From: Streptococcus sanguinis
GTDB lineage: Bacteria; Bacillota; Bacilli; Lactobacillales; Streptococcaceae
Length of the DNA stretch: 64,000 nt
Assembly (NCBI RefSeq): GCF_019929225.1
Contig: NZ_JAHZPA010000001.1
Coordinates: 514,805 to 578,804, forward strand
Direction of reading: 5' to 3'
Below the pieces are notes generated by a model. It was given only the letters and a program-made list of their open reading frames with translations, had not been told where the DNA came from and did no database searches. The position numbers were made by a program, and so were the translations under genes. Numbering within the stretch: the stretch's first letter is position 1; the number at the start of each line of letters is the position of its first letter. Below, piece after piece: positions 46,605 through 58,170 of the stretch.

Positions 46605-47807
46605 ATGAATGAATTTGAAGATTTGCTAAACAGTGTTAGCCAAGTTGAGCCAGGTGACGTCGTTACTGCTGAAGTATTGACTGTTGACGCTAACCAAGCT
46701 AATGTTGCAATCGCTGGAACTGGTGTTGAAGGTGTTTTGACTCTTCGTGAGTTGACAAACGACCGCGACGCTGATATCAACGACCTTGTAAAACCAGGTG
46801 AAACACTTGAATTGCTTGTTCTTCGTCAAGTAGTAGGTAAAGATACAGACACAGTAACTTACCTGGTATCTAAAAAACGTTTGGAAGCTCGCAAAGCTTG
46901 GGACAAATTGGTTGGTCGTGAAGAAGAAGTTGTCACTGTTAAGGGCACTCGTGCTGTTAAAGGTGGACTTTCAGTTGAGTTTGAAGGACTTCGTGGATTT
47001 ATCCCTGCTTCAATGCTTGATACTCGTTTCGTTCGCAACACTGAGCGTTTTGTAGGTCAAGAGTTTGATGCTAAGATCAAAGAAGTAGATCCAAAAGAAA
47101 ACCGCTTCATTCTTTCACGTCGTGAAGTTGTAGAAGCTGAAGCTGCAGCAGCACGTGCTGAAGTCTTTGGTAAGTTGAATGTTGGTGATATTGTAACTGG
47201 TAAAGTTGCTCGTATCACTAGCTTCGGTGCTTTCATTGACCTTGGCGGAGTTGACGGATTGGTTCACTTGACTGAATTGTCACATGAGCGCAATGTATCA
47301 CCTAAGTCTGTTGTATCAGTTGGTGATGAAATCGAAGTGAAAGTTCTTGACTTGAACGAAGAAGAAGGACGTGTGTCTCTCTCTCTTAAAGCAACAACAC
47401 CTGGACCATGGGATGGCGTTGAGCAAAAACTTGCTGCAGGCGATGTGATCGAAGGAACTGTAAAACGTTTGACTGATTTCGGTGCTTTCGTTGAAGTATT
47501 GCCAGGAATTGATGGACTGGTTCACATTTCACAAATTTCACACAAACGTGTTGAAAGCCCTAAGGATGCCCTTAAAGTTGGTCAAGAAGTGACTGTTAAG
47601 GTTCTTGAAGTGAATGCTGCTGATGAGCGTGTATCACTTTCTATCAAGGCTCTTGAAGAACGTCCAGCTCAAGAAGAAGGACAAAAAGATGAGAAACGTC
47701 AATCACGTCCTCGTCGTCCAAAACGTCAAGAAAAACGTGACTTTGAACTTCCAGAAACTCAAACTGGATTCTCAATGGCTGATTTGTTTGGCGATATTGA
47801 ATTGTAA
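46605..47807 (+). CDS. rpsA: 30S ribosomal protein S1
   Basis: A 400-residue protein with four S1 (OB-fold) domains, as is usual in streptococci. They start near residues 15, 105, 190 and 275; the last two show [23 protein letters not shown] and [21 protein letters not shown]. The C-terminal tail is basic ([11 protein letters not shown]). It binds mRNA on the small subunit. The 160-nt leader follows the tRNA-Gln gene and carries a GNRA hairpin. Confidence 0.96.
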   Translation: MNEFEDLLNSVSQVEPGDVVTAEVLTVDANQANVAIAGTGVEGVLTLRELTNDRDADINDLVKPGETLELLVLRQVVGKDTDTVTYLVSKKRLEARKAWDKLVGREEEVVTVKGTRAVKGGLSVEFEGLRGFIPASMLDTRFVRNTERFVGQEFDAKIKEVDPKENRFILSRREVVEAEAAAARAEVFGKLNVGDIVTGKVARITSFGAFIDLGGVDGLVHLTELSHERNVSPKSVVSVGDEIEVKVLDLNEEEGRVSLSLKATTPGPWDGVEQKLAAGDVIEGTVKRLTDFGAFVEVLPGIDGLVHISQISHKRVESPKDALKVGQEVTVKVLEVNAADERVSLSIKALEERPAQEEGQKDEKRQSRPRRPKRQEKRDFELPETQTGFSMADLFGDIEL

Positions 47808-47813
47808 TTAGAT

Positions 47814-47843
47814 AAAAGAAGTTGAGAAATCTCAACTTCTTTT
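47814..47843 (+). terminator. Terminator of rpsA
   Basis: A 13-bp stem AAAAGAAGTTGAG/CTCAACTTCTTTT with loop AAAT. Confidence 0.94.
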
Positions 47844-47855
47844 TCTGATTTTCAC

Positions 47856-47884
47856 TTGTATTTTCAGAGAAAATCAGTTATAAT
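47856..47884 (+). promoter_or_regulatory. Promoter of tRNA-Arg(CCG)
   Basis: TTGTAT (47856-47861), 17 nt, TATAAT (47879-47884). Confidence 0.8.
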
Positions 47885-47894
47885 GAATTAGTTG

Positions 47895-47966
47895 CCACCC
47901 TTAGTGTAATGGATATCACGCAAGATTCCGGTTCTTGAGATGGGAGTTCGATTCTCTCAGGGTGGA
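47895..47966 (+). tRNA. tRNA-Arg (anticodon CCG)
   Basis: Acceptor CCACCCT/AGGGTGG, anticodon stem CAAGA/TCTTG with loop TTCCGGT giving CCG, T arm GGAGTTCGATTCTCTC. CCA is not encoded. Confidence 0.93.
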
Positions 47967-47978
47967 TGACTTAAAAGC

Positions 47979-48001
47979 GGACTCTTCGGAGTCTTTTTTT
48001 G
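47979..48001 (+). terminator. Terminator of tRNA-Arg(CCG)
   Basis: Stem GACTC/GAGTC with a TTCG tetraloop and an eight-T run. Confidence 0.9.
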
Positions 48002-48023
48002 CTCTTTCTTGGAGGAAAATGCA

Positions 48024-48440
48024 ATGACAGTAAAATTAATCGCACATACCTTAATCGAGGAAGACGGGAAGTATTTGCTTATCAAACGATCTAAGATAAA
48101 GCGTGGCCTTCCTAATGTCTATCCATCCTATTGGGATATTCCTGGTGGGAGTGTAGAAGAAAATGAACTGCCTATAGAGGCAGCTCTACGTGAGGCTATG
48201 GAGGAGGTTAATCAAAAACTTCAGATTGATAAGATTATTCACGAGGATAGTCAGTTTGATGCTAGCAAAGATACTGTTTTTACACGCTTAGTTTATGCGG
48301 GTAGGATTATGGAGCAGCGCGATATTATATTGGATTCGGAAGAGCATACAGACTTTGTTTGGATTTCTTCTTTAGAAGACATAGAGAGTGATCTCGTTGT
48401 GCCTTATTTGCTTGAAATTTTTACTAACAAATCCATTTAA
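48024..48440 (+). CDS. Nudix hydrolase, substrate unknown
   Basis: A 138-residue Nudix protein. The box reads GGSVEENELPIEAALREAME then EVNQ; it keeps the catalytic REx2EE glutamates but has Asn-Gln where the consensus ends in Gly and an aliphatic residue. The ATG at 48024 follows GGAGGA at a fair distance. It is convergent with ldh. The substrate cannot be inferred. Confidence 0.85.
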   Translation: MTVKLIAHTLIEEDGKYLLIKRSKIKRGLPNVYPSYWDIPGGSVEENELPIEAALREAMEEVNQKLQIDKIIHEDSQFDASKDTVFTRLVYAGRIMEQRDIILDSEEHTDFVWISSLEDIESDLVVPYLLEIFTNKSI

Positions 48441-48456
48441 ACATTTAAAGCAATAA

Positions 48457-48488
48457 AAAAACATCCCCTTTTATCAGGAGATGTTTTT
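48457..48488. terminator. Bidirectional terminator between Nudix gene and ldh
   Basis: Stem AAAAACATC.CC/GG.GATGTTTTT with one mismatch, A and T runs on both sides. Confidence 0.85.
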
Positions 48489-48492
48489 AAAA

Positions 48493-49637
<1,145 letters not shown>

Positions 49638-49673
49638 AAAGGGTAGTTTAATATGAAAGAAAGGCATTTTTTA

Positions 49674-52133
49674 ATGCAAGACAGAAACTTAGTAAATGTT
49701 AATCTGACTAGTGAAATGAAGACTAGTTTCATTGATTACGCGATGAGCGTTATCGTGGCTCGGGCACTTCCAGATGTTCGTGATGGTCTAAAGCCAGTTC
49801 ACCGTCGGATTCTCTATGGTATGAATGAGCTGGGCGTGACACCTGAGAAGCCTCACAAGAAATCAGCTCGTATCACAGGGGATGTCATGGGTAAGTATCA
49901 CCCGCATGGTGACTCTTCTATTTATGAAGCGATGGTGCGGATGGCTCAATGGTGGAGCTATCGCTATATGCTCGTAGATGGCCATGGGAACTTCGGTTCT
50001 ATGGACGGAGATGGGGCTGCTGCTCAACGTTATACAGAAGCACGTATGAGCAAGATTGCTCTGGAGATGCTTCGTGATATTAATAAAAACACTGTTGATT
50101 ATATTGACAACTATGATGCTAGCGAGAGAGAGCCTGTAGTTCTTCCTGCTCGCTTCCCTAACTTGCTTGTAAACGGTGCGACAGGGATTGCGGTTGGGAT
50201 GGCGACAAATATTCCACCTCATAATCTTGGTGAGTCTATTGATGCAGTTAAGCTTGTCATGGACAATCCAGAGGCAACAACTCGCGATATCATGGAAGTC
50301 CTGCCTGGACCAGATTTTCCTACAGGTGCACTGGTTATGGGTAAGTCTGGTATTCACCGGGCTTATGAAACAGGGAAGGGTTCAATTGTTCTTCGTTCTC
50401 GCACTGAAATCGAAGAGATGAAAAATGGCCGAGAGCGAATTGTCGTAACCGAGTTCCCTTACATGGTTAATAAGACTAAGGTCCATGAGCATATTGTTCG
50501 TCTGGTGCAGGAAAAACGTATTGACGGTATCACAGCTGTTCGTGATGAGTCCAATCGTGAAGGAGTCCGTTTTGTCATTGAGGTACGTCGTGATGCCTCT
50601 GCTCATGTCATTCTAAACAATCTTTTCAAGCTGACTCAGATGCAGACCAATTTCAGCTTCAATATGCTGGCTATTCAAAATGGTGTACCGAAGATTCTAT
50701 CTCTGCGTGAGATTTTGTTAGCCTACATTGAACACCAAAAAGAAGTGGTGACTCGACGGACGGCTTTTGATAAAGAAAAAGCGGAAGCTCGAGCTCACAT
50801 CTTGGCTGGTTTGCTGATTGCGCTGGATCACATTGATGAAGTGATTCGCATTATCCGTAATAGCGAGACGGACGCAGAAGCACAAGCTGAATTGATGGCT
50901 AAGTTTGAACTGTCTGAGCGCCAGAGTCAGGCTATCCTTGATATGCGTCTGCGTCGTCTGACTGGTTTGGAACGAGATAAGATTCAGTCAGAGTACGACG
51001 AGCTGATTGCTTTGATTGCGGACTTGGCTGATATCTTGGCTAAGCCAGAGCGCGTTATCGCTATTATCAAGGAAGAGTTAGACGAGGTCAAACGTAAATT
51101 TGCGGATGATCGCCGAACTGAGCTGATGGTGGGAGAAGTTCTTTCTCTTGAAGATGAAGATTTGATTGAGGAAGCAGATGTTTTGATTACCCTGTCTAAT
51201 AAAGGCTATATCAAACGTCTGAATCAGGCTGAATTTACCGCTCAGAAACGTGGTGGTCGAGGTGTTCAAGGAACTGGTGTCAAAGATGATGACTTCGTCA
51301 AAGAGCTGGTTTCAACGAGTACTCACGATAGACTGCTCTTCTTTACAAATAAAGGCCGTGTTTATCGTCTCAAAGGATATGAAATTCCTGAGTATGGCCG
51401 GACAGCCAAGGGCTTGCCAGTGGTCAATCTCTTGAAGCTTGATGAAGGGGAGACTATTCAGACCATTATTAACGTCCGGCAAGACCGCAGTGATGATTCC
51501 TACCTCTTCTTTACTACTCGTCATGGGGTGGTCAAACGGACCAGTGTAACAGAATTTGCTAATATTCGTCAGAATGGTCTCAAGGCTTTGAATTTGAAGG
51601 ATGAAGACGAGTTAATCAATGTCTTTCTGACGGACGGTGCTGCAGATGTTATTATTGGTACTAAGTTTGGTTATTCTGTTCGCTTCAATGAGACAGCTGT
51701 CCGGAGCATGAGCCGTATAGCAACTGGTGTTCGCGGAGTCAATCTTCGAGAGGGTGACCAGGTCGTTGGAGCTGGTGTGATTGCTGAGGGAGACGAAGTG
51801 CTTGTCATCACTGAAAAAGGCTATGGTAAGCGTACTCTTGCCAGCGAGTATCCAACCAAGGGCCGTGGTGGTAAAGGGATTAAAACAGCCAATATCACTG
51901 ATAAGAATGGACCTCTTGCTGGTCTGATGACAGTTACTGGCGAGGAAGATTTGATGATTATCACTAATACAGGTGTCATCATTCGGACAAGTGTGGCGAA
52001 TATTTCTCAGACAGGCCGCTCAACCATGGGAGTTAAGGTCATGCGTCTGGACCAAAATGCACAGATTGTCACCTTTACAAGCGTCGAAGCAGACGATAAA
52101 GAAGATGTAGCAGAGGAAGAAAACGAATCGTAA
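49674..52133 (+). CDS. gyrA: DNA gyrase subunit A
   Basis: An 819-residue DNA-cleaving subunit of gyrase. It starts [20 protein letters not shown]; the catalytic Tyr is in [11 protein letters not shown], and the C-terminal pinwheel has the gyrase box region [10 protein letters not shown]. The quinolone region [12 protein letters not shown] carries Ser81 and Glu85, the susceptible form. Counting from 49674 gives these standard numbers, which supports this start. The ATG at 49653 would lie about 9 nt from the expected transcript start with no usable ribosome site. Confidence 0.97.
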   Translation: MQDRNLVNVNLTSEMKTSFIDYAMSVIVARALPDVRDGLKPVHRRILYGMNELGVTPEKPHKKSARITGDVMGKYHPHGDSSIYEAMVRMAQWWSYRYMLVDGHGNFGSMDGDGAAAQRYTEARMSKIALEMLRDINKNTVDYIDNYDASEREPVVLPARFPNLLVNGATGIAVGMATNIPPHNLGESIDAVKLVMDNPEATTRDIMEVLPGPDFPTGALVMGKSGIHRAYETGKGSIVLRSRTEIEEMKNGRERIVVTEFPYMVNKTKVHEHIVRLVQEKRIDGITAVRDESNREGVRFVIEVRRDASAHVILNNLFKLTQMQTNFSFNMLAIQNGVPKILSLREILLAYIEHQKEVVTRRTAFDKEKAEARAHILAGLLIALDHIDEVIRIIRNSETDAEAQAELMAKFELSERQSQAILDMRLRRLTGLERDKIQSEYDELIALIADLADILAKPERVIAIIKEELDEVKRKFADDRRTELMVGEVLSLEDEDLIEEADVLITLSNKGYIKRLNQAEFTAQKRGGRGVQGTGVKDDDFVKELVSTSTHDRLLFFTNKGRVYRLKGYEIPEYGRTAKGLPVVNLLKLDEGETIQTIINVRQDRSDDSYLFFTTRHGVVKRTSVTEFANIRQNGLKALNLKDEDELINVFLTDGAADVIIGTKFGYSVRFNETAVRSMSRIATGVRGVNLREGDQVVGAGVIAEGDEVLVITEKGYGKRTLASEYPTKGRGGKGIKTANITDKNGPLAGLMTVTGEEDLMIITNTGVIIRTSVANISQTGRSTMGVKVMRLDQNAQIVTFTSVEADDKEDVAEEENES

Positions 52134-52147
52134 AAGAGGACCTCTAT

Positions 52148-52903
52148 ATGGTACAAGGAAAAAGAAGTCGAAAAAGAAAACAAAGAAGTAAAAGAAATAT
52201 TTTCATCAATATTGTTGCGACATTATTAATTTTTGTGGCCCTTGGCTTGATCTTTAATGCGCAAATCCGAAACATGATTATGGTTTGGCATACCAACCAA
52301 TATCAGGTCAGCAAGGTTTCCAAAGACTCTATTAATAAAAATAAAAATGCTGAGACTAGCTTTGACTTTAATAAGGTAGAGTCGCTTTCTACAGAAGCAG
52401 TTATCAATGCTCAGTGGAAAGCCCAGCAACTGCCTGTTATCGGAGGCATCTCTATTCCAGAAGTATCCATGAATTTGCCGATCTTCAAAGGGCTGGATAA
52501 TGCTGGATTGTATTATGGTGCTGGTACGATGAAAGAGACCCAGCAGATGGGGCAGGGGAATTATGCCTTGGCTAGCCACCATGTCTTTGGCATCACAGGG
52601 GCTAGCAACATGCTCTTTTCCCCACTGGATCGTGCTAAGGCTGGCATGAAGATCTATATCACTGATAAAGAGCATATCTATACTTATGTAATCACTAGTG
52701 TTGAAACGGTAACTCCAGATCGAACGGATTTGATTGAGGATACCGAAGGCGTTACAGAGATTACTTTGGTTACTTGTGAGGATGCTGCAGCAACCAATCG
52801 AACGATTGTCAAGGGAACGTTAGAAGGCTCTGTCGAGTATGACAAGGCTCCTAAGGATGTTCTTGAATCTTTCAGTAAGTCCTATAATCAAATGCAGATT
52901 TAA
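52148..52903 (+). CDS. srtA: Sortase A (class A)
   Basis: A 251-residue membrane transpeptidase that links LPxTG proteins to the cell wall. A basic N terminus and one transmembrane helix (about 18-38) precede the catalytic domain. The triad is His in ASHHVFG (144/145), Cys210 in LVTCEDA and Arg218 in NRTIVKG. It follows gyrA by 14 nt, the usual streptococcal arrangement. Nt5e in this window is a likely substrate. Confidence 0.97.
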   Translation: MVQGKRSRKRKQRSKRNIFINIVATLLIFVALGLIFNAQIRNMIMVWHTNQYQVSKVSKDSINKNKNAETSFDFNKVESLSTEAVINAQWKAQQLPVIGGISIPEVSMNLPIFKGLDNAGLYYGAGTMKETQQMGQGNYALASHHVFGITGASNMLFSPLDRAKAGMKIYITDKEHIYTYVITSVETVTPDRTDLIEDTEGVTEITLVTCEDAAATNRTIVKGTLEGSVEYDKAPKDVLESFSKSYNQMQI

Positions 52904-52926
52904 AGGCAAGAGACTAAAAAAATTTC

Positions 52927-52968
52927 ACTCCAAAGGTTAGAAAGAACTCTAACTTTTGGAGTTTTTTT
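52927..52968 (+). terminator. Terminator of srtA
   Basis: A 15-bp stem (52927-52941 with 52948-52962, one G-U), then T. The right arm is almost the same as that at 2053-2067. Confidence 0.93.
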
Positions 52969-53025
52969 ATATCAATTCTTGCTGATTTTGACTCTTTTTC
53001 CGAATAATAAGGTAAGGAGGTTTCT

Positions 53026-53709
53026 ATGTATAGCATTTCATTTCAAGATGATATTAGCATGATGCCACGGGAGCGTTTGATGAGAGAAGGGGCTGAAAAA
53101 CTCAGTAACCAGGAGCTCCTATCAATCTTTCTCAGGACAGGCAACAAAAAAGAAACTGTTTTTCAAGTTTCTCAAAGAATTTTATCATCAATTTCTAGTT
53201 TGAACGATCTCAAGTATTTAACTTTGCAGGAATTGCAGACTATTTCTGGAATCGGTCCGATTAAGGCTGTGGAGCTGCAGGCCATTATCGAATTGGGGCG
53301 TAGGATTAACCGAGCAGAGGTTCTGCAGAAAGAGCAGATTATGGGCAGTCAAAAATTAGCCCAGAAGATGCAGCAGGAATTGGGAGATATGAGGCAGGAG
53401 TGCTTGGTTGCTATTTATCTTAATAGTCAAAATCAAATTTTGCACCAGCAGACTATTTTTATGGGGACAGTCAGCAGAAGCATTGCAGAGCCGAGAGAGA
53501 TTCTCCACTACGCTCTCAAGCATCTAGCGACATCTATCATATTGGTACACAATCATCCATCAGGCTCAGTCGTTCCTAGCAGAAACGACGATGAAGTGAC
53601 CCAGCATATGAAAGAAGCATGTGAGATGATGGGCTTGGTCCTTTTGGATCATTTGATTGTGTCCAAGTCCAACTACTATAGCTATCGAGAGGAGACAGAT
53701 ATGATATAA
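53026..53709 (+). CDS. radC: RadC family JAB/MPN-domain protein
   Basis: A 227-residue protein with an N-terminal helix-hairpin-helix region ([17 protein letters not shown]) and a C-terminal JAB1/MPN metalloprotease fold with [14 protein letters not shown]. Despite the name, a role in DNA repair is not supported in streptococci. AGGAGG precedes the ATG. The sequence ends just before a converging gene. Confidence 0.95.
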   Translation: MYSISFQDDISMMPRERLMREGAEKLSNQELLSIFLRTGNKKETVFQVSQRILSSISSLNDLKYLTLQELQTISGIGPIKAVELQAIIELGRRINRAEVLQKEQIMGSQKLAQKMQQELGDMRQECLVAIYLNSQNQILHQQTIFMGTVSRSIAEPREILHYALKHLATSIILVHNHPSGSVVPSRNDDEVTQHMKEACEMMGLVLLDHLIVSKSNYYSYREETDMI

Positions 53710-53726
53710 TTTGGTTTACTTGAATA

Positions 53727-53760
53727 TAAAAAAACTTCTATTCGTGTAGAACAGAAGTTT
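53727..53760 (-). terminator. Terminator of the C26 hydrolase gene
   Basis: Stem AAACTTCT/AGAAGTTT (53732-53739, 53753-53760) followed by T on the minus strand. Confidence 0.8.
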
Positions 53761-53778
53761 ATCTAGGAATAGAGGCTT

Positions 53779-54471
53779 CTAAAGAATATTGACAACATAA
53801 TCAAACAGAGCTAGGTCTCCTTCTCTGGAGCCGAATAGGAACTCTGGGTGCCATTGGACGCCAAGGAAAGGACTACCGTCAGTAGAAGTGATGGCTTCAA
53901 TAATCTTATCGCGAGGATCATAGGCGATGACTTCTAGGCCAGTCGCTAAATCCTTGATACTTTGGTGGTGGAAGGAGTTGATTTCAGATGCAGGGCCATA
54001 GATTTCGTGCAGAATAGAGCCGTTCTTGGTCACCATGCTTTGAGTTGTGTACTCAGCAGAGCTATCTTGCCAATGATCTTCAATATCTTGATGAAGAGTA
54101 CCGCCTAGGGCTACATTATAAAGTTGGGTTCCGCGACAGACAGTGAAGATTGGTTTATTTTGGCGGCGAGCTTCCCTGATTAAAGCTAATTCAAAAATGT
54201 CCCGTTTGAGTAGATAATCATCGCTGTCAATGGTTTTTTCTTCTCCATAGAATTGAGGGCATACATTCTGACCGCCTGTGATGATTAATTTATCGACAAT
54301 GGAAACATACTGTTTAGCCATTTCTTCATCACCAATTGGCAAAATCATTGGAATTCCGCCAACTTCTTTAACTCCCTCAACGAATCCTGTCGCCGTATAG
54401 CTCATATGGATGAAGTGATCGTCTGGAATTTCTCTTTCATTTCCGGTTATTCCAATAATAGGTTTACTCAT
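53779..54471 (-). CDS. Class I glutamine amidotransferase-like hydrolase (peptidase C26)
   Basis: A 230-residue member of the gamma-glutamyl-gamma-aminobutyrate hydrolase group. FTVCRGTQLYNVALGG has the nucleophile Cys and FLGVQWHPEF the His-x-Glu of the triad; IITGGQNVCPQFYGE is the oxyanion region. It probably splits gamma-glutamyl compounds; the substrate is not known. It lies 24 nt downstream of rex, perhaps on one transcript. Confidence 0.88.
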   Translation of the reverse strand: MSKPIIGITGNEREIPDDHFIHMSYTATGFVEGVKEVGGIPMILPIGDEEMAKQYVSIVDKLIITGGQNVCPQFYGEEKTIDSDDYLLKRDIFELALIREARRQNKPIFTVCRGTQLYNVALGGTLHQDIEDHWQDSSAEYTTQSMVTKNGSILHEIYGPASEINSFHHQSIKDLATGLEVIAYDPRDKIIEAITSTDGSPFLGVQWHPEFLFGSREGDLALFDYVVNIL

Positions 54472-54495
54472 CGAGTGTTTAATACCTCTTTCAAA

Positions 54496-55143
54496 TTAAT
54501 AATCATTTTTTCTCATGAAGTAGAGCAGAGTCTGCAGTTCGCTAGTCAGGTCAACATACTGGACGACCACATCCTTAGGCAGGGATAGGTTTACTGGTGA
54601 GAAGCAGAGAATGCCCTTTACACCAGCCTGAACTAAGATAGATGCGACTTCTTGAGCTTTTACGCTAGGTACAGTTAGGATAGCAGTTTGCACATTTCCT
54701 GACTGTATTTTTTCTTTGATTTGGGAAATTCCATAGATAGGAATCCCATCGCTGGTTGTGCTGCCAACTTCTGGATGGTCATCTGTGTCAAAAGCCATTA
54801 CAACCTTCATTTTATTGCGCTCATGAAAACGATAGTGCAGCAGAGCACGTCCCATATTACCAACGCCAACAATCATGACATTGGTAATAGCATTGTCGTT
54901 TAAGAGGTCAGCAAAAAAGTTCATTAATTTCTTGACATCGTAACCAAATCCTCTGCGGCCGAGTTCACCGAAATAAGAAAAATCTCGTCTGACAGTAGCA
55001 GAGTCAATACCAATGGCTTCTGCAATTTGTTTGGAGTTGGCTTTTTCAATCTTCTCAGCATTAAAACGTTTAAAAATACGATAGTAGAGCGATAGCCTTT
55101 TAGCAGTAGCTCGGGGAATTGTAGTATTTTTTTCAGTTTTCAC
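54496..55143 (-). CDS. rex: Redox-sensing transcriptional repressor Rex
   Basis: A 215-residue repressor that leaves DNA when the NADH/NAD+ ratio rises. The winged helix ([39 protein letters not shown]) is followed by a Rossmann domain with [11 protein letters not shown]. The start is GTG at 55143 with GAAAGG upstream. Rex typically controls fermentation genes; ldh and pta in this window are plausible targets, though I saw no full operator at either. Confidence 0.96.
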   Translation of the reverse strand: MKTEKNTTIPRATAKRLSLYYRIFKRFNAEKIEKANSKQIAEAIGIDSATVRRDFSYFGELGRRGFGYDVKKLMNFFADLLNDNAITNVMIVGVGNMGRALLHYRFHERNKMKVVMAFDTDDHPEVGSTTSDGIPIYGISQIKEKIQSGNVQTAILTVPSVKAQEVASILVQAGVKGILCFSPVNLSLPKDVVVQYVDLTSELQTLLYFMRKNDY

Positions 55144-55168
55144 AAAATCACAACCTTTCTAATTCTAT

Positions 55169-55198
55169 TTTATAGAAAGTTTGTGAAAAAATCAACTA
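55169..55198 (-). promoter_or_regulatory. rex promoter with Rex half-site
   Basis: Minus-strand TTGATT, 17 nt, TAAAAT. The spacer contains TTTTCACAA, a half of the Rex operator TTGTGAAn4TTCACAA (plus strand TTGTGAAAAAA at 55181-55191). Suggests autoregulation. Confidence 0.5.
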
Positions 55199-55265
55199 AT
55201 TAAGAGTGTTTGATCATTAAAAAAGAAAAGAGTGAAAGTTTATGTTATGTTGTAACTGCGAAGGA

Positions 55266-55487
55266 TTAGTCCTGGTAAGGACTTAGGTCTAACTGGTACA
55301 TCTGGCGGTACAAGTCTCCAATTAGCCCTGTAAAAGGCAGCTGGTGTCCGTTATAAGTGATAGAAAGTACTTTGAGCGAGTCAGGAACCGTGACGCAGCC
55401 AGAGAAGGCTAGAAGAAATTCGTCAAAGTCGTCGTAGGTGAGTGTTCGTTGCACCTTATATGAGTCCAAATAGGTCAGTTCAACCAT
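55266..55487 (-). CDS. DUF4649 family small protein
   Basis: A 73-residue protein (MVELTYLDSYKVQRTLTYDDFDEFLLAFSG) of unknown role found in streptococci. The ATG at 55487 has AAAGGA at 7 nt; the upstream in-frame ATG has no ribosome site. Confidence 0.75.
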   Translation of the reverse strand: MVELTYLDSYKVQRTLTYDDFDEFLLAFSGCVTVPDSLKVLSITYNGHQLPFTGLIGDLYRQMYQLDLSPYQD

Positions 55488-55605
55488 CGTTAATCCTTTC
55501 ATTTGTTTAAATGTTCATTTTGATATTCTTCAAGTGTTCTAAGTAGAAGTCAAGCTCGTTTTTTTAAGAGTCTAAATCAAAAAAGCAAAATTGCGAGAAT
55601 CTTGC

Positions 55606-55953
55606 TTATTGTGGTGTCTTTTCAAAAATATTTCTTTCAACCAGGCTATCCATCAAGAAATAAAATTTTTGCTGGATAATGTGATGGTCTTCTGATTTGA
55701 AAATATTGACCAAGCGCAGGCCTGATTTATCAGTGATGTTGATTTTGAAACCATTCAAATCTTTATTGACGATGATTTTCAGCAGAAAACCATTTCCGCT
55801 GTTGGGAACAGTTTCCAGCAGACGAGAGAGTTCATAGTTTCCGACCTTGCTTTCCGCGAAAGTATTGTCGCGCAAGGTAAATTTCTTGACATTTGGGTGA
55901 AGTGAATAGGTATATTCACAGTTTGCTAAGCTAACAGATGTTTGAAAGGCCAT
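55606..55953 (-). CDS. DUF1831 family protein
   Basis: A 115-residue cytosolic protein (MAFQTSVSLANCEYTYSLHPNVKKFTLRDN). DUF1831 genes commonly follow cysteine desulfurase genes in lactic acid bacteria, as here with one base between them. A role in sulfur or Fe-S metabolism is a guess from context. Confidence 0.85.
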   Translation of the reverse strand: MAFQTSVSLANCEYTYSLHPNVKKFTLRDNTFAESKVGNYELSRLLETVPNSGNGFLLKIIVNKDLNGFKINITDKSGLRLVNIFKSEDHHIIQQKFYFLMDSLVERNIFEKTPQ

Positions 55954-55954
55954 C

Positions 55955-57067
55955 TTATCCTCCTAAAATTTCTTTTAATTTCTTTGTAAATGATTGAATC
56001 TCTTGCAGAGTCGTTTGGTCCGAAGTGCTGATCCGAATGGACTCATACAAGCGGTTGGAATCCTTGCCATACATAGCCTGCAAGACATGACTGGGTTGTA
56101 TAGCTCCGGCTGTACAGGCTGAGCCTGTTGAAATGGAAAAGCCATTTAAATCCATTCGAAGCAGAAGTAGGTCATTCTTTTGATTGGGAAATCCCAAATT
56201 GATGACGTATGGCAAGCTTGGCTGACTTTCATTTAAGTAAAAGTCAATGTCTGATAAGTCAGCAAGTAAGCTGTTTTTTAAGTCTTGCGCATGCGCTAGT
56301 TTTTCCTCAAGATATTCCGTGCTATCTGACAGAGCCGCCGCCATACCTGTGATAGAGATTAGATTTTCAGTTCCGGCCCGGTGTTTTTCTTCCTGGTCGC
56401 CACCGTGCATGAAATTGTCAAAATCCATCTTCTTGGCATAAAGGAAGCCAACGCCTTTGGGACCATGAAATTTATGCGCTGAAGCAGATAGAAAGTCAAT
56501 CCCTAGCTCTTCAGGGTAGATGGGAAGTTTACCAATTGCTTGGACAGCATCAACGTGAAAAACAGCAGGATGTTCTTGCAGTAATTCACTAATTTCCTTA
56601 ATGGGAAGGATAGCACCAGTTTCGTTATTAACTGCCATGACAGATACAAGAATAGTGTCAGGTCTAAGTGCCTTTTTAATATCCGCCGCTCGAATCTGAC
56701 CATCCACCGGCTGAACAAAAGTAGCTTCAAAGCCGAATTTGTCTACTAAGTACTCCACCACTTCTAAGACAGCATGGTGTTCAATAGCAGTGGTAACAAT
56801 ATGTTTTCCTCGGTTCTGGTGACGAAGGGCATAGCCTTTGATAGCAGTATTGTTGCTTTCAGTGCCACCTGAAGTAAAAAGAATCTTATTGCTTTGAGTA
56901 TGCAGAGCTTGAGCAATATCCTCACGCGCCTGTCTGAGGAGTTTACTAGCTTCTCGGCCATGACTATGCGTACTGGATGGATTTCCAAAGACGGTCATAG
57001 CTTTGGTCATTGCTTGGATTGCAGCAGGCGACAAAGCAGTTGTAGCGGCATTATCTAAATAAATCAC
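55955..57067 (-). CDS. Cysteine desulfurase, NifS/IscS family
   Basis: A 370-residue PLP enzyme releasing sulfur from cysteine for tRNA thiolation or cofactors. IYLDNAATTALSPAA, GGTESNNTAIKG, SASAHKFHGPKGVGF (PLP Lys) and the long active loop STGSACTAGAIQPSHVL with the catalytic Cys place it in group I. The start is GTG at 57067 with AAGG at 8 nt; upstream sequence overlaps prs out of frame. prs is 10 nt away. It may provide sulfur for MnmA-type modification; the SUF partner SufS is a different group. Confidence 0.93.
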   Translation of the reverse strand: MIYLDNAATTALSPAAIQAMTKAMTVFGNPSSTHSHGREASKLLRQAREDIAQALHTQSNKILFTSGGTESNNTAIKGYALRHQNRGKHIVTTAIEHHAVLEVVEYLVDKFGFEATFVQPVDGQIRAADIKKALRPDTILVSVMAVNNETGAILPIKEISELLQEHPAVFHVDAVQAIGKLPIYPEELGIDFLSASAHKFHGPKGVGFLYAKKMDFDNFMHGGDQEEKHRAGTENLISITGMAAALSDSTEYLEEKLAHAQDLKNSLLADLSDIDFYLNESQPSLPYVINLGFPNQKNDLLLLRMDLNGFSISTGSACTAGAIQPSHVLQAMYGKDSNRLYESIRISTSDQTTLQEIQSFTKKLKEILGG

Positions 57068-57077
57068 TCCGGTTACC

Positions 57078-58034
57078 TTATTTCTTTTGATAGGCAAAGA
57101 GTGGGCTGACTGGTTTTCTCTCTTGAATGCGGACAATAGCATCACCAATCAGTTCACTAGCTGTAATGTAGTGGAGATTCTTAGGTGTTTTTTCTTTGGT
57201 ATCAACAGAGTCGGTCACAAGAATTTCCCTGATAGGAGAATTATCCAGCAATTCCGCAGCTTTATCCGCGAAGAGACCATGACTGGATACAGCATAGATT
57301 TCGACTGCGCCTTCACGACAGACAATTTTAGCTGCTTCAGAGAAAGTCCGACCGGTATTTAAAATGTCGTCAATCAGAATAGCTTTCTTGCCCTCGACAT
57401 CTCCAATGATATATCCCTCAGAGCGACCCGCCTCATCTTCGCCATAATCAATGATAGCGATAGGGGCATCCAGATATTCAGCCAAATTGCGGGCGCGTTT
57501 TACACCAGAGTTTTTAGGGCTGACGACAACGACATCATCGCCAGTAAGGCCCATGTTGCAGTAGTGTTTGGCAAAGAGTGGGATAGTGAAGAGGTTATCT
57601 ACTGGGATATCAAAGAATCCTTGGACCTGCACGGCATGAAGATCCAGAGAAATCACGCGATCTACTCCAGCTCCAACAAGCATGTTGGCAACCAGTTTAG
57701 CTGTGATTGGCTCGCGAGGAGCAGCAGTCCGATCCTGACGGGCATAACCAAAATAAGGCATGACAACATTAATCGTATTAGCACTTGCACGCTTGCAGGC
57801 ATCCACCATAATCAAGAGCTCCATCAAGTGATTATTGACAGGGAAGCTAGTAGACTGAATGATGTAAATATCATAGCCACGAACGCTTTCTTCAATGTTA
57901 ATCTGAATCTCGCCGTCCGAGAATTGGCGGGAGGAAAGTTTTCCCAAAGGAACCCCAGCAGCCTCAGCGATTTTTTCAGCTATGGAATGATTGGAGTTGA
58001 GGGAAAAAAGCTTCATATTTTTTTTATCTGACAT
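57078..58034 (-). CDS. prs2: Ribose-phosphate pyrophosphokinase (divergent second type)
   Basis: A 318-residue PRPP synthase: ribose-5-phosphate plus [29 protein letters not shown] and the [12 protein letters not shown] block are typical. The PRPP loop reads [13 protein letters not shown] where the standard enzyme has DDxxDTAGT, so this is the divergent paralogue that many streptococci carry beside a canonical Prs. Activity is not certain. A possible AGAGGA lies 11 nt before the ATG; Met7 is an alternative start. Confidence 0.9.
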   Translation of the reverse strand: MSDKKNMKLFSLNSNHSIAEKIAEAAGVPLGKLSSRQFSDGEIQINIEESVRGYDIYIIQSTSFPVNNHLMELLIMVDACKRASANTINVVMPYFGYARQDRTAAPREPITAKLVANMLVGAGVDRVISLDLHAVQVQGFFDIPVDNLFTIPLFAKHYCNMGLTGDDVVVVSPKNSGVKRARNLAEYLDAPIAIIDYGEDEAGRSEGYIIGDVEGKKAILIDDILNTGRTFSEAAKIVCREGAVEIYAVSSHGLFADKAAELLDNSPIREILVTDSVDTKEKTPKNLHYITASELIGDAIVRIQERKPVSPLFAYQKK

Positions 58035-58170
58035 GAGTTGGACCGTCCTCTTTTTGTGTCATTTCTATAATCTAATGCTCCATGAAATTTATATTTCAAT
58101 AGTCTTTAGATTGCTACCTTTTATTTTACCAAAAAAAATAGATTATTTCAGCTATTTTGTGGTTGTTGAT

